Source: Actinomycetota bacterium (GTDB lineage: Bacteria; Actinomycetota; Actinomycetes; S36-B12; UBA10799). From it: 64,000 bases of DNA. Location of the stretch: NCBI GenBank assembly GCA_020636995.1, contig JACJWU010000004.1, positions 1 to 64,000 on the forward strand, given 5' to 3'. The position numbers were made by a program, and so were the translations under genes. Each line of letters begins with the position of its first letter. Position 1 is the stretch's first letter. Shown here in pieces: positions 52,042-60,545 of this stretch. The notes below the pieces were generated by a model, which worked only from the letters and a program-made list of their open reading frames with translations, was not told the DNA's origin and did no database searches.

Positions 52042-53382
52042 CTAGCCGATCGCGCTGGGAACCACTGTCTCAGGCGCCGGCGACGCGGGCAGCGACTCGG
52101 AAGGTGCTGCGGTGGGAGATGCTTCGGGGGCGGCGCTCGCGGTCGGCGACGGACCGCCCGAGACCGCGATCACGGCCTCCGAACTGGCCTGCAGTTTGCT
52201 GGCCTCCGCCCGCAACCGCTCGGCTTCCTCCGGCGTCACCTGACCACCGTTCTGCAGGGCGCTGGTGGCGACGGCCTCACCGTCGGTCACCGAGGCCTGG
52301 AACGTCTCGACGAAGGTGCGGTAGAACTCCGGGGCGTTGCCCGCGGACACCGCTGCGAGGCAGGCACTCTGGTACTGGTCCATGATCGGCTGGATGTCCT
52401 TGCCGAGCTGTTCGAAGTAGGCCTGGTTCTCCTCCAGATCCTTGGCCACGGCCACGTCGTTCAGCCGGGTCGCGACGGTGTTGCTCAGATCGTCGGCCGT
52501 CAGGGCCGCCCCAAGATCGGCGCAGGCCGGGTCCACCGTTCCGCTGAAGGTGGCCGTCACATCCACAGCCCCCGTTGCGCCATCCTCGGAGCCAGAACCG
52601 CGGAACAAGAAGAACCACAGCAGGCCAAGGATCAACAGGCCCACCAGCAGAGTCCCGCCCACAAGCGCAGCCAGACGCTTGCCCGAAGTCTTCGACCCGG
52701 TGTCGGCGGGCGCCACAGGCATGCCGGTGATGGGGTCCACGGTCTCCGACGTCGGGAAGACGTTGGTCTGGCCCATCGGGGACCCCGGGGCCAGCCCGCC
52801 CGGAACCGGGGCCGGCGGCACCGCGCTGCCCCAGGCCCCTGGCTGTTGCTGCTGCCAACCACCCTCGGCACCGGGCTGCGCCGGGGCCTGACCCCACTGC
52901 TGCTCAGGCTGCGCCGGGGCCTGACCCCACTGCTGCTCGGGCTGGGCCGGGGCCTGACCCCACTGCTGCTCGGGCTGGGCCGGGGCCTGACCCCACTGCT
53001 GCTCGGGCTGCGCCGGAGCCTGACCCCACTGCTGCTCGGGCTGCGCCGGGGCCTGACCCCACTGCTGCTCGGGCTGCGCCGGAGCCTGACCCCACTGCTG
53101 CTCGGGCTGCGCCGGAGCCTGACCCCACTGCTGCTCGGGCTGCGCCGGAGCCTGACCCCACTGCTGCTCAGGCTGCGCCGGAGCCTGACCCGCCGCGGCC
53201 CACGGATCGGCGGGCTGGTCGTACACAGGTTCCGGGGCCACCTCGGGCTGAGCCGGCTCCGGCTGCACCGCGCCGGGCATCGCCTGAGTGTTCTGAGTCC
53301 AGCCCGCCCCATCCCACCACCGCACCTGGGCGGGGTCTCGCGGGTCCTGATACCAGCCCGGTGAGGGGTTTCCGTTGGCCAT
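52042..53382 (-). CDS. DUF2510 membrane protein with nine 11-residue repeats
   Basis: A 446-aa protein. The N-terminal DUF2510 domain is PSPGWYQDPRDPAQVRWWDG, followed by a Pro/Gln linker with nine tandem copies of PAQPEQQWGQA (33 bp each, about 52885-53185), one transmembrane helix (LAALVGGTLLVGLLILGLLW) and an extracellular helical domain with two Cys (DPACADL, SACLAAV) and an Ala/Pro/Ser tail. ATG at 53382 has AAAGG upstream and a TAGGCT -10 at 53411. The repeats are likely length-variable. Function unknown; DUF2510 proteins are common in actinobacterial membranes. Confidence 0.85.
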   Translation of the reverse strand: MANGNPSPGWYQDPRDPAQVRWWDGAGWTQNTQAMPGAVQPEPAQPEVAPEPVYDQPADPWAAAGQAPAQPEQQWGQAPAQPEQQWGQAPAQPEQQWGQAPAQPEQQWGQAPAQPEQQWGQAPAQPEQQWGQAPAQPEQQWGQAPAQPEQQWGQAPAQPEQQWGQAPAQPGAEGGWQQQQPGAWGSAVPPAPVPGGLAPGSPMGQTNVFPTSETVDPITGMPVAPADTGSKTSGKRLAALVGGTLLVGLLILGLLWFFLFRGSGSEDGATGAVDVTATFSGTVDPACADLGAALTADDLSNTVATRLNDVAVAKDLEENQAYFEQLGKDIQPIMDQYQSACLAAVSAGNAPEFYRTFVETFQASVTDGEAVATSALQNGGQVTPEEAERLRAEASKLQASSEAVIAVSGGPSPTASAAPEASPTAAPSESLPASPAPETVVPSAIG

Positions 53383-53410
53383 GGTCGGAACCTTTCGCTC
53401 GTCTGGACTC

Positions 53411-53416
53411 AGCCTA
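53411..53416 (-). promoter_or_regulatory. -10 hexamer TAGGCT of the DUF2510-aacS-lysX operon
   Basis: It lies 28 nt upstream of the DUF2510 ATG, leaving a leader with AAAGG. Confidence 0.45.
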
Positions 53417-53545
53417 GTCGGCGGGCCGGACGCGTCGCGATCACAGCGGGTCGGCAGATGATCACGAAACGTGATCACAACCCGTTCGGCTCACATACGG
53501 GCCAGGGGCAATCACTCCGAATGGACTGCGGTGCCCCCGCTGACG

Positions 53546-53770
53546 CACGGCACTCCGGTTAGCCATGTACGGCCGTGGGGCACAAACCCGAGTGCCGTTT
53601 GTCCAACTGTTCTGTCCAGGACTCGGCCGGACAGTCCGGTTAGAGATCGGCATCTTGGTTAGTCGGCGGCAGGTTGGTTAGAGTCCCACGGCCGTATACG
53701 ACTAACCGGAGTGCCGTATCTCTCACCAAGATGCCGATCTCTAACCGGAGTGCCGATCTCTAACGGCAAT
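53546..53770. repeat. Palindromic repeat family B, copies B3a and B3b
   Basis: B3a (53546-53600) has CGGCACTCCGGTTAGCC, the central ACGGCCGT and a distal GAGTGCCG. B3b (53637-53770) is a full unit: GGTTAGAGATCGGCATCTTG, GGTTAGTCGGCGGCAGG, GGTTAGAGTCCCACGGCCGT, then its inverted half with CTAACCGGAGTGCCG. Between them lies CTGTTCTGTCCAGG (53607), also found at both ends of the 60.5-kb element. No gene is seen between 53417 and 53919. Confidence 0.88.
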
Positions 53771-53883
53771 GCCGATGACCGCCGCCCGGCCGGCACCGGC
53801 CCGCCTCCGTGACCCCCGCCCGGACGGAACAACCAACCAACGCGCCCAGGACTAGCCGACCTGCCTTGACTAGATGGCATGCA

Positions 53884-53909
53884 GTGACCCGGTCGTGCGG
53901 CCGGGTCAC
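53884..53909 (-). terminator. Hairpin after the sugar porter gene
   Basis: TGACCCGG (53885-53892) and CCGGGTCA (53901-53908) form a perfect 8-bp stem 12 nt beyond the stop codon. No U-run follows, so it could be a stabilising or factor-dependent terminator stem. Confidence 0.5.
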
Positions 53910-53919
53910 CAAACACCGA

Positions 53920-55419
53920 CTAAGCCTCCTGCATGTCCTCCAGACTCATCCCCTTGGTTTCTCGGATGAACTTCACCACGAAGAAGAACGAGAGCACGGC
54001 GAACACGGTGAAGACTCCGTATGCGAAACCGAGCCCGATGGACGACATCACCGGGAAGGAGACGCTGACGATGAAGTTCGCGATCCACTGGGCGGCAGCG
54101 CCAACGGCCAGCGCGGCGGCACGAATCCGGTTCGGGAACATCTCTCCGAGCAGTACCCAGACCACCGGGCCCCAGGACACGCCGAAGAAGACCACGTAGA
54201 GGTTCGCCGCCACCACCGCGATGGGACCAGCCGCACCGGTCAGGTACGGCGTGCCGATCGAGTCGGCACCGGAACATCCGGCCTGTCCGGCATCCACCAG
54301 CGCCTGGGTACACGAGTCCGCCGTTCCGAAAACGAGCGCCATCGTGCCCAGCGTGACCGCCATTCCCAGCGAGCCGACGATCAGTAGCGGCTTGCGGCCG
54401 ATGCGGTCCACCAGGGCAATCGCGATCAGCGTCACGACCACGTTGGTGGTGTTGGTGATCAACGTGATCAGGAACGCTTGCGACTCGTCGAATCCGACGG
54501 AGGCCCAGATGCTGTTCGAGTAGTAGAAGATCACGTTGATTCCGACGAACTGCTGGAACACACTGAGCCCGATGCCGATCCACACGATGGGCTTCAGGCC
54601 GAGCACCGCGCCCTTGAGGTCGCTGAATCGGGGTTTGTGATCGCCGGCCAAGGACGCCTTGATCTCCTCGACCTTCGCGTGCTGATCGCCGTCGAGCACG
54701 TTCGACAGGACATCGGCGGCTTCTTCATCCTTGCCGATCGCGACGAGATACCGCGGGGACTCCGGAATGGTCATGGCCAACGTGCCGTAGATCACCGCCG
54801 GCACCAGCATGACCAGGAACATCCACTGCCAGGCCTCGAGGCCGAAGATCCAGGTGTTGTTCGCGTTGGTCTCGGGCTTACCGGCACTCGCGGCGTTGAG
54901 AATGAAGTAGTTGGTCACGGCGGTCGTGAAGATGCCCAGGACGATGGCGAGTTGCTGCAAGGATCCGAGTCGGCCGCGCAATTGTGCCGGCGCGATCTCC
55001 GCGATGTACATGGGCGCGATCACCGACGCGATACCGATGCCCGCGCCACCCACGAAACGCCAGAACATGAGGTCGACGACACTGAACGGGAACGCCTGAC
55101 CGACTGCGGCGATCAGGAACAGGGCGGCCGCGATGATCATGACCCTGCGGCGGCCGTATTTGTTGGCCAAGGATCCGGCGAACCATGCACCCACCGCCGA
55201 CCCGAGCAGGGCGATAGCCACCACGAAGCCGATGGCATCGCCGATGCTGAACTTGGCCTTGAGGGCATCCACGGTACCGTTCACGACCGCCGAGTCGAAG
55301 CCGAAGAGGAAGCCGCCGAGGGCGGCCACGATCGCCATCCGCAGGACGCGTCCGGTGTGGTACTTCTCCTCCACCACCGGGCCGGTGTCTCCTGCTCCTG
55401 GAAGGGGTCCGTGCGCCAT
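53920..55419 (-). CDS. Sugar porter family MFS transporter
   Basis: A 499-aa MFS protein with 12 hydrophobic helices. The sugar-porter signatures are present: GGFLFGFDSAVVNG in helix 1, the RGRLGSLQQLAIVLG loop, ANKYGRRR and DRIGRKPLL, PESPRYLVAIGK after helix 6, and RETKGMSLEDM at the C-terminus. It is a probable proton/sugar symporter; the sugar is not known. ATG at 55419 has GGGAGG 4 nt before it and a TAGGTT -10 at 55448. A perfect CCTAGCTAGG palindrome lies in the leader and could be an operator. Confidence 0.93.
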   Translation of the reverse strand: MAHGPLPGAGDTGPVVEEKYHTGRVLRMAIVAALGGFLFGFDSAVVNGTVDALKAKFSIGDAIGFVVAIALLGSAVGAWFAGSLANKYGRRRVMIIAAALFLIAAVGQAFPFSVVDLMFWRFVGGAGIGIASVIAPMYIAEIAPAQLRGRLGSLQQLAIVLGIFTTAVTNYFILNAASAGKPETNANNTWIFGLEAWQWMFLVMLVPAVIYGTLAMTIPESPRYLVAIGKDEEAADVLSNVLDGDQHAKVEEIKASLAGDHKPRFSDLKGAVLGLKPIVWIGIGLSVFQQFVGINVIFYYSNSIWASVGFDESQAFLITLITNTTNVVVTLIAIALVDRIGRKPLLIVGSLGMAVTLGTMALVFGTADSCTQALVDAGQAGCSGADSIGTPYLTGAAGPIAVVAANLYVVFFGVSWGPVVWVLLGEMFPNRIRAAALAVGAAAQWIANFIVSVSFPVMSSIGLGFAYGVFTVFAVLSFFFVVKFIRETKGMSLEDMQEA

Positions 55420-55427
55420 GGTGCCTC

Positions 55428-55437
55428 CCTAGCTAGG
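55428..55437. promoter_or_regulatory. CCTAGCTAGG palindrome, possible operator
   Basis: A perfect 10-bp palindrome in the short leader of the sugar porter gene, between the -10 and the Shine-Dalgarno. A repressor site there would block transcription. Confidence 0.4.
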
Positions 55438-55447
55438 TGGTGTCTGG

Positions 55448-55453
55448 AACCTA
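55448..55453 (-). promoter_or_regulatory. -10 hexamer TAGGTT of the sugar porter gene
   Basis: It lies 28 nt upstream of the ATG at 55419. Confidence 0.45.
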
Positions 55454-55540
55454 CCTATTCGGACGCTGCGATTGCGCGCCTAGCGGGCAAATGTGCAACG
55501 GCGGTCACTATGCGGAACATCGGCCGTCCCGCCTGCCCGC

Positions 55541-55620
55541 ATCCGGGAGCACTCCGCACATCCGGGAGCGTTCCAGCGCATCGCAAGTGCTCACGGATCC
55601 CCGAAGTGCTAACGGATGGT
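55541..55620. repeat. Inverted pair of 19-bp direct repeats (family D)
   Basis: ATCCGGGAGC occurs at 55541 and 55560, and AGTGCTCACGGAT/AGTGCTAACGGAT at 55586 and 55605, both with a 19-bp period. The second pair is an imperfect inverse of the first, so the whole can fold into a long hairpin. A half copy is at 28013-28050. It lies between the divergent sugar porter and sulfur genes. Confidence 0.7.
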
Positions 55621-55689
55621 GGGCTACCGACCGCACGTGCCAAGAGCACCACCGACGACCCCGGTCTTGTGCCCTCGCGGGGGGTCGTG

Positions 55690-55695
55690 CATGAT
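55690..55695 (+). promoter_or_regulatory. -10-like CATGAT of the Cys leader
   Basis: CATGAT ends 7 nt before the ATG at 55703. Confidence 0.4.
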
Positions 55696-55702
55696 TACCC
55701 CC

Positions 55703-55765
55703 ATGTCGAACGCGCCCTCCCGCTCCGTGCGGTTGATGTGTGCGTGTTCGTGTTGTTGCGCCTAG
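55703..55765 (+). CDS. Cys-rich leader peptide (cysteine attenuator uORF)
   Basis: A 20-aa ORF, MSNAPSRSVRLMCACSCCCA, with five Cys among its last eight residues, ending 106 nt before the sulfite reductase gene. Leaderless polycysteine uORFs that sense cysteine by attenuation are established before sulfur-assimilation operons in mycobacteria. An internal in-frame ATG (55736) could yield the short form MCACSCCCA. The -10-like CATGAT 7 nt upstream supports the longer start. Low cysteine would stall ribosomes and raise downstream expression. Confidence 0.75.
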   Translation: MSNAPSRSVRLMCACSCCCA

Positions 55766-55871
55766 CCGCTTCCATCCTTCGCACCCCGCGGACGATCGGC
55801 GCCTGGGCATCCCCGGCGCCGCGACAGGTTCCGGGCACCCTGACTCCGGTCTCCTCTCACTTGGAGAACCG

Positions 55872-57530
55872 ATGCACGAAAGACCCACCCGCAGCAAGCA
55901 GACCGGGCAATGGGCGCTGGGCCAACGCGACCCACTGAACCCCAACGAGCAGTTCAAAGCCGAGGACGACGGTTTGAACGTGCGCGCACGGATCGAGCAG
56001 ATCTACGCCAAGGAAGGCTTCTCCTCCATTCCCGCTGAGGACCTGCGCGGCCGGATGCGCTGGTGGGGCCTGTACACCCAACGCCGACCCGGCATCGACG
56101 GTGGCCGCACCGCGAGCCTGCCCCCCGAGGAACTCGACGACGAGTACTTCATGCTCCGCATCCGCAGCGACGGCGGCATGCTCAGCCTGGATCAGTTGCG
56201 GGCCATCGCCGACATCTCGACGAGCTTCGGGCGGGACACCGCCGACATCACCGATCGCCAGAACATCCAACTGCACTGGATCCGCATCGAGGACATGCCG
56301 GAGATCTGGCGACGCCTCGAGGCCGTGGGCCTGTCCACCACCGAGGCGTGTGGGGACACCCCGCGTGTGGTCCTCGGTTCGCCGGTGGCAGGGATCGCGC
56401 AGGACGAGATCATCGACGGCACGCCGGCCATCGAGGAGATCGTCCGCCGCTACGTGGGCGATCCCGAGTACTCGAACCTCCCCCGGAAGTTCAAGAGCGC
56501 AGTGTCCGGCTCGCCGCGTCAGGACGTGGCACACGAGATCAACTGCATGTCGTTCGTCGGAGTGGTTCACCCGGAACATGGCCCCGGATTCGACGTCTGG
56601 GTGGGTGGTGGCCTGTCGACCAATCCGATGGTCGCGCAGCGACTCGGCGCGTGGGTCCCGCTGGACGACGTCCCCGACGTGTGGGAAGGCATCATCAGGA
56701 TCTACCGCGACTACGGTTACCGGCGTCTGCGCAACCGTGCGCGACTGAAGTTCCTGATGGCCGACTGGGGCCCGCAGAAGTTCCGGGAGGTCCTCGAGCA
56801 GGAGTACCTCGGCCGGCCGCTGATCGACGGCCCACCACCGGGTGCACCCACCGGACGCCGCGACCACGTGGGCATCGCCGCGCAGACCGATGGGCGCTTC
56901 TACGTCGGCGCCGCCCCCACGGTGGGCAGGGTGTCGGGGACCGTGCTCACGGGGATCGCCGACCTCATGGCGCGGCACGGTTCGTCCCGGCTGCGCCTGA
57001 CCGCCCAGCAGAAGCTGGTCATCCTCGACGTCGCCGAGCCGGAACCGCTGGCGGACGGCCTCGAGGCGCTGGGCCTGCAGGTTCGTCCCAGTGAGTTCCG
57101 TCGCGGCGCGATGGCGTGCACAGGGATCGAGTTCTGCAAGCTGGCCATCGTGGAGACGAAGGCTCGGACCGCCGCCCTCGTCGATACGTTGGAGACGCAG
57201 TTCGGCGAGAAGCTCGACGGCACCGAACTGAGCATCCACGTCAACGGCTGCCCCAACTCCTGCGCCCGCTTCCAGATCGCGGACATCGGCTTCAAGGGAT
57301 CGCTGGTCCCGGATGCCGACGGCGAGATGGTCGAGGGTTTCCAGGTGCACCTCGGGGGCCGGCTCGGCCCGGACGCGGGGTTCGGCCGCAAACTGCGGGC
57401 CTTGAAGGTGACCGCAGCCGAGATGCCCGACTACGTCCACCGCGTGCTCCAGAACTTCAGTGACGAGCGGCTGGACACCGAGAGTTTCGCCGATTGGGTG
57501 CAGCGCACCAACGAGGACTCGCTGCGATGA
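55872..57530 (+). CDS. Ferredoxin-type sulfite (or nitrite) reductase
   Basis: A 552-aa siroheme/4Fe-4S reductase. The cluster and siroheme Cys are Cys416 and Cys422 (ACTGIEFCK) and Cys460 and Cys464 (NGCPNSCARFQ). The two half-repeats typical of the family are visible (DRQNIQLHWIR and RLRLTAQQKLVI). Sulfite rather than nitrite is favoured because zinc-ribbon peptide, APS reductase and chelatase genes follow. ATG at 55872 has GGAGA about 5 nt before it; the open frame extends upstream across the Cys leader in another frame but similarity starts here. Its stop overlaps the next ATG by 4 nt. Confidence 0.93.
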   Translation: MHERPTRSKQTGQWALGQRDPLNPNEQFKAEDDGLNVRARIEQIYAKEGFSSIPAEDLRGRMRWWGLYTQRRPGIDGGRTASLPPEELDDEYFMLRIRSDGGMLSLDQLRAIADISTSFGRDTADITDRQNIQLHWIRIEDMPEIWRRLEAVGLSTTEACGDTPRVVLGSPVAGIAQDEIIDGTPAIEEIVRRYVGDPEYSNLPRKFKSAVSGSPRQDVAHEINCMSFVGVVHPEHGPGFDVWVGGGLSTNPMVAQRLGAWVPLDDVPDVWEGIIRIYRDYGYRRLRNRARLKFLMADWGPQKFREVLEQEYLGRPLIDGPPPGAPTGRRDHVGIAAQTDGRFYVGAAPTVGRVSGTVLTGIADLMARHGSSRLRLTAQQKLVILDVAEPEPLADGLEALGLQVRPSEFRRGAMACTGIEFCKLAIVETKARTAALVDTLETQFGEKLDGTELSIHVNGCPNSCARFQIADIGFKGSLVPDADGEMVEGFQVHLGGRLGPDAGFGRKLRALKVTAAEMPDYVHRVLQNFSDERLDTESFADWVQRTNEDSLR

Positions 57531-57649
57531 ACGTCGTGCACTACTGCCCGTATTGCGGCGATGAGGACCTGTGGCCCGAGGTGGGCCACGGCACCTGGCG
57601 ATGTCGGGCGTGTACACGCACGTTCACCGTCCGCATCGTCAAGGAGTAA
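57527..57649 (+). CDS. 40-aa zinc-ribbon peptide of the sulfate-assimilation operon
   Basis: A short ORF, MNVVHYCPYCGDEDLWPEVG followed by a second CxxC in WRCRACTRTF. Four Cys in two CxxC pairs form a rubredoxin-like zinc ribbon. It overlaps the sulfite reductase stop by 4 nt (ATGA) and is followed 2 nt later by cysH. A similar small ORF sits between sulfite and APS reductase genes in Streptomyces, so it is a conserved operon member. The role is unknown; metal or cluster delivery would be a guess. Confidence 0.8.
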   Translation: MNVVHYCPYCGDEDLWPEVGHGTWRCRACTRTFTVRIVKE

Positions 57650-57651
57650 TC

Positions 57652-58401
57652 ATGAGCATCGATCTGCCACTCGAACCGCACATCCCCGACCTGGCAAGCG
57701 ACCCCGCGGCAGCCGCTGCGCGGGGCGCTGCGTTGATCGCGGAGGCGACAGCGAACGGCGCCGACCACATCGAACTGGCGCGACTGTCGGTGCAGTGGGC
57801 ACACCGAACGTTCGCCTCGCTCGTGCTGATGTCGAGCATGGGTGATGAAGCCCTGGTCCACCTGGCGGCCCGGGCCGCACCCGGACTACAGGTCGCGTTC
57901 ATCGACACCGGCTACCACTTCCCGGAGACCGTGGGCACTGCCGATGCCTACGCAGCCACGCAACCGCTTCGACTGCTGACTGTCACCCCGGTGCAGACCG
58001 TGGCCGAGCAAGACGCGCAGTACGGCCCCGAACTCCACCGTAGGGACCCGGATCTGTGCTGCAGGCTTCGCAAGGTCGAACCGCTGGAGCGGACGCTGGC
58101 CGGGCGACAGGCGTGGATCACCGGCATGCGACGTGTGGATGCGCCGACCCGAAGCGACATCGAGATCATCGGGGTCGACCACAAACGCGCGATGGTCAAG
58201 GTGAACCCGTTGGCCTTGTGGACCGATGAACAGACCCAACACTACGCGCGGGACCATGCGGTTCTCCTGAATCCGCTGCGCCAGTCCGGCTACGCGTCCA
58301 TCGGGTGCGCGCCGTGCACGCGCGCCACCGCGCCCGGCGAGGACCCCAGAGCAGGCCGGTGGTCGGGCAGCGGCAAGACGGAGTGCGGGCTGCACGTGTG
58401 A
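57652..58401 (+). CDS. cysH: Adenylyl-sulfate (APS) reductase
   Basis: A 249-aa thioredoxin-dependent reductase giving sulfite and AMP. The paired cluster Cys136-Cys137 (DLCCRLRKVEPL) and Cys219-x2-Cys222 (GCAPCTR) bind a 4Fe-4S cluster, which marks APS rather than PAPS reductases. The C-terminal catalytic Cys is in GKTECGLHV. ATG at 57652 has AAGGAG 5 nt before it. It is part of the sulfite reductase operon. Confidence 0.93.
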   Translation: MSIDLPLEPHIPDLASDPAAAAARGAALIAEATANGADHIELARLSVQWAHRTFASLVLMSSMGDEALVHLAARAAPGLQVAFIDTGYHFPETVGTADAYAATQPLRLLTVTPVQTVAEQDAQYGPELHRRDPDLCCRLRKVEPLERTLAGRQAWITGMRRVDAPTRSDIEIIGVDHKRAMVKVNPLALWTDEQTQHYARDHAVLLNPLRQSGYASIGCAPCTRATAPGEDPRAGRWSGSGKTECGLHV

Positions 58402-58516
58402 ACTCACCCGTTCGCCGCAACACCACTTGACAGGACGGATCCGGGTATGGGCGCTAGGGTGCCCTTCGGAAAGTGATCGATCCTGCCGATGCAACGGTGT
58501 AACCCGAGGAGTTCCT

Positions 58517-59305
58517 ATGAGTAGAGCGGCCCGCGACACCATCTCGCTGCCGCCGCCGCCCGCGAGTTACGGCGTTGTGCTGCTTTCGCATGGCAGCGCC
58601 GACCCCCGCGCGAGGCTGGCCAGCGATCTCCTGGCACGTCGTGTGGGCCATCGGCTGGGCGCCCTGGTGGCGCAGGCGACGCTGGATCTCGACCGGCCCC
58701 GACTCGACGGTGCGATCAATTACCTCGCCTCCAAGAACATCCACGACCTGGTGGTCGTCCCGATGTTGCTGACGACTGCCTACCACGCCACCCAGGACGT
58801 GCCCGCCTTCGCGGCCGCAGCACAGCGGGCGTACCCCAACGCCCGCATCACCGTGTCGACGCCGATGGGTGCCGATCCCTACCTGCTCAAAGGACTGGAC
58901 GCGGTCCTCAAGGCAGCCGGACACCGCCCCAGCGCCGACACCGCCGTCGTACTGGCCTCAGCCGGTTCGAGCTATGCCGCCGCCCGCAGCCGTCATGCCG
59001 CTCTGGCGCTGGAATGGCGCACCCACGGCTGGGGCGCCTCAGCCGTGGCATTCGCCTCCGGACCGGGTCCACGTGTCGCCGATGCTGTGGCCGACCTGCG
59101 CCGATCCGGCTTCCAGGACATCTGCGTGTCTCCTTTCCTCATCGCGCCCGGGGTCATGTCCCAGCGGATCGCGGCGGCTGCTCGCGAAGCGGGAGCCCAT
59201 GCCGTCACCGGCACGTTGCACAGCACCGATGCGGCGATGGAGGTCGTCCTGCGCCGGGTCCGCGCCGCGGTCGAGCAACGGGATCTGCAACTCGCATCAG
59301 GCTGA
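58517..59305 (+). CDS. Sirohydrochlorin chelatase (CbiX/SirB-like)
   Basis: A 262-aa class II chelatase with two half-domains. The first has VVLLSHGSADPRAR with the metal His and a second His in LLTTAYHATQDV; the second half begins AVVLASAGSS and has VSPFLIAPGVMSQRI. It inserts iron into sirohydrochlorin to give the siroheme of the sulfite reductase just upstream. ATG at 58517 has GAGGAG 5 nt before it. A gap of 115 bp separates it from cysH and contains a TAGGGT, a possible own promoter. Confidence 0.88.
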   Translation: MSRAARDTISLPPPPASYGVVLLSHGSADPRARLASDLLARRVGHRLGALVAQATLDLDRPRLDGAINYLASKNIHDLVVVPMLLTTAYHATQDVPAFAAAAQRAYPNARITVSTPMGADPYLLKGLDAVLKAAGHRPSADTAVVLASAGSSYAAARSRHAALALEWRTHGWGASAVAFASGPGPRVADAVADLRRSGFQDICVSPFLIAPGVMSQRIAAAAREAGAHAVTGTLHSTDAAMEVVLRRVRAAVEQRDLQLASG

Positions 59306-59363
59306 ACCTGCCGATCGCGCGGACACCTGGGCCAGGCATCTCGTCCAACGGCATCACGCGTGC

Positions 59364-59369
59364 GACGAT
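59364..59369 (+). promoter_or_regulatory. -10-like GACGAT of the acyl-CoA dehydrogenase gene
   Basis: GACGAT ends 6 nt before the ATG at 59376. Confidence 0.35.
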
Positions 59370-59375
59370 GCGCTC

Positions 59376-60545
59376 ATGGACTTCACCTTTCCCGAGGAGA
59401 TCATCGCCCTGCGCGCGGCATTCGCCGACTTCCTCAAGCGAGAGATCCTGCCGATCGAGGACGAGATCGCACCGCAGTGGGACACGCCTTACCCGGACAA
59501 GGCCGTGCTGCAGGACGCCATGGCGCGGGTCCGGGCACTGTCCGTCGATGCCGGCTTCTTCGCGGCCCATATGCCGGAGAAGGTCGGCGGTCAGGGCCTG
59601 AGCACGTTGGGCATGACCGCACTGGTGGAGGATGCGGCACGCAGCGGTTCGCGCCTGGCCATGACCGCGATCTCACCCCCGAACCCCGCGGGCCCCAGTT
59701 CACTGCTGCTGAAACTCCCCGACCATCTGCTGGAGCAATGGGTACGTCCGGTGGTCACCGGCACCAAGACCGCCTGCTTCGCACTCACCGAACCGGAGGC
59801 GGGCTCCGACGCCCAGGCGATCCGGACCCGCGCGGTCAAGGACGGCGACGGCTGGCGGATCAACGGCCACAAGCACTACATCACCAACGCCTCGGAGGCC
59901 GACTTCACAGTGGTGTTCGCCGTGACCGACCCGGAGAAGCGCGCCGCCGGCGGGATCACGGCCTTCTTGGTGCCTGCCGAGCAGTTCCGGCGCGGACCCA
60001 CACAGTGGAACATCTCGGACACCCACCCGGGTGAACTGTTCTTCGAGGACACTTGGGTGCCCGATGATCACGTCATCGGCGAGGTCGGGCTGGGGTTCTT
60101 CGCGGCCATGGAGTTCCTCAATGCCGGCCGCGCCTACATCGGTGCGCAGGCCCTCGGGCTCGCGGAATTCTGTCTGGACGCTGCGACGACCCACGTCCAG
60201 ACGCGGACGGCCTTCGGCAAACCGCTCGCGGCCTTCCAAGGCGCGAGTTTCCCGCTTGCCCAGAGCAAGGTGGACATTGAGGCGATGCGCTGGCTGGTCT
60301 ACCACCTGGCGTGGGCCGTCGACGAGGGCCAGAACCCGATGCTCGACGCCTCGATCGTGAAGTACTACACCACCGAACAGGCCTACACGGTGGCTGATCG
60401 CTGCCTTCAGGTCTTCGGGGGCATGGGTCTGATGAAGTCCGGACCCATCGAGCGGGTCCTTCGCCACCTTCGGATGCTGCGAGTCGTCGAGGGCGCCTCG
60501 GAGATCCAGCTGCTGGTGATCTCACGGACGCTGACGGCCGGCTAG
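59376..60545 (+). CDS. Acyl-CoA dehydrogenase
   Basis: A 389-aa FAD-dependent acyl-CoA dehydrogenase. Marks are ACFALTEPEAGSDAQAIRT, INGHKHYITNASEAD, RTAFGKPLAAFQGASFPLAQ, DRCLQVFGGMGLM and the catalytic Glu in RVVEGASEIQ. ATG at 59376 starts MDFTFPEEIIALRAAFADFL and has GACGAT 6 nt before it; the frame stays open far upstream inside the chelatase gene. Chain-length specificity is unclear. The stop codon is directly next to the inverted-repeat element at 60546. Confidence 0.9.
   Translation: MDFTFPEEIIALRAAFADFLKREILPIEDEIAPQWDTPYPDKAVLQDAMARVRALSVDAGFFAAHMPEKVGGQGLSTLGMTALVEDAARSGSRLAMTAISPPNPAGPSSLLLKLPDHLLEQWVRPVVTGTKTACFALTEPEAGSDAQAIRTRAVKDGDGWRINGHKHYITNASEADFTVVFAVTDPEKRAAGGITAFLVPAEQFRRGPTQWNISDTHPGELFFEDTWVPDDHVIGEVGLGFFAAMEFLNAGRAYIGAQALGLAEFCLDAATTHVQTRTAFGKPLAAFQGASFPLAQSKVDIEAMRWLVYHLAWAVDEGQNPMLDASIVKYYTTEQAYTVADRCLQVFGGMGLMKSGPIERVLRHLRMLRVVEGASEIQLLVISRTLTAG

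Noticed and set aside
55857..57617. 586-aa minus-strand open frame opposite the sulfite reductase gene
   Set aside because: Antisense shadow; the plus-strand gene has all four cluster cysteines.
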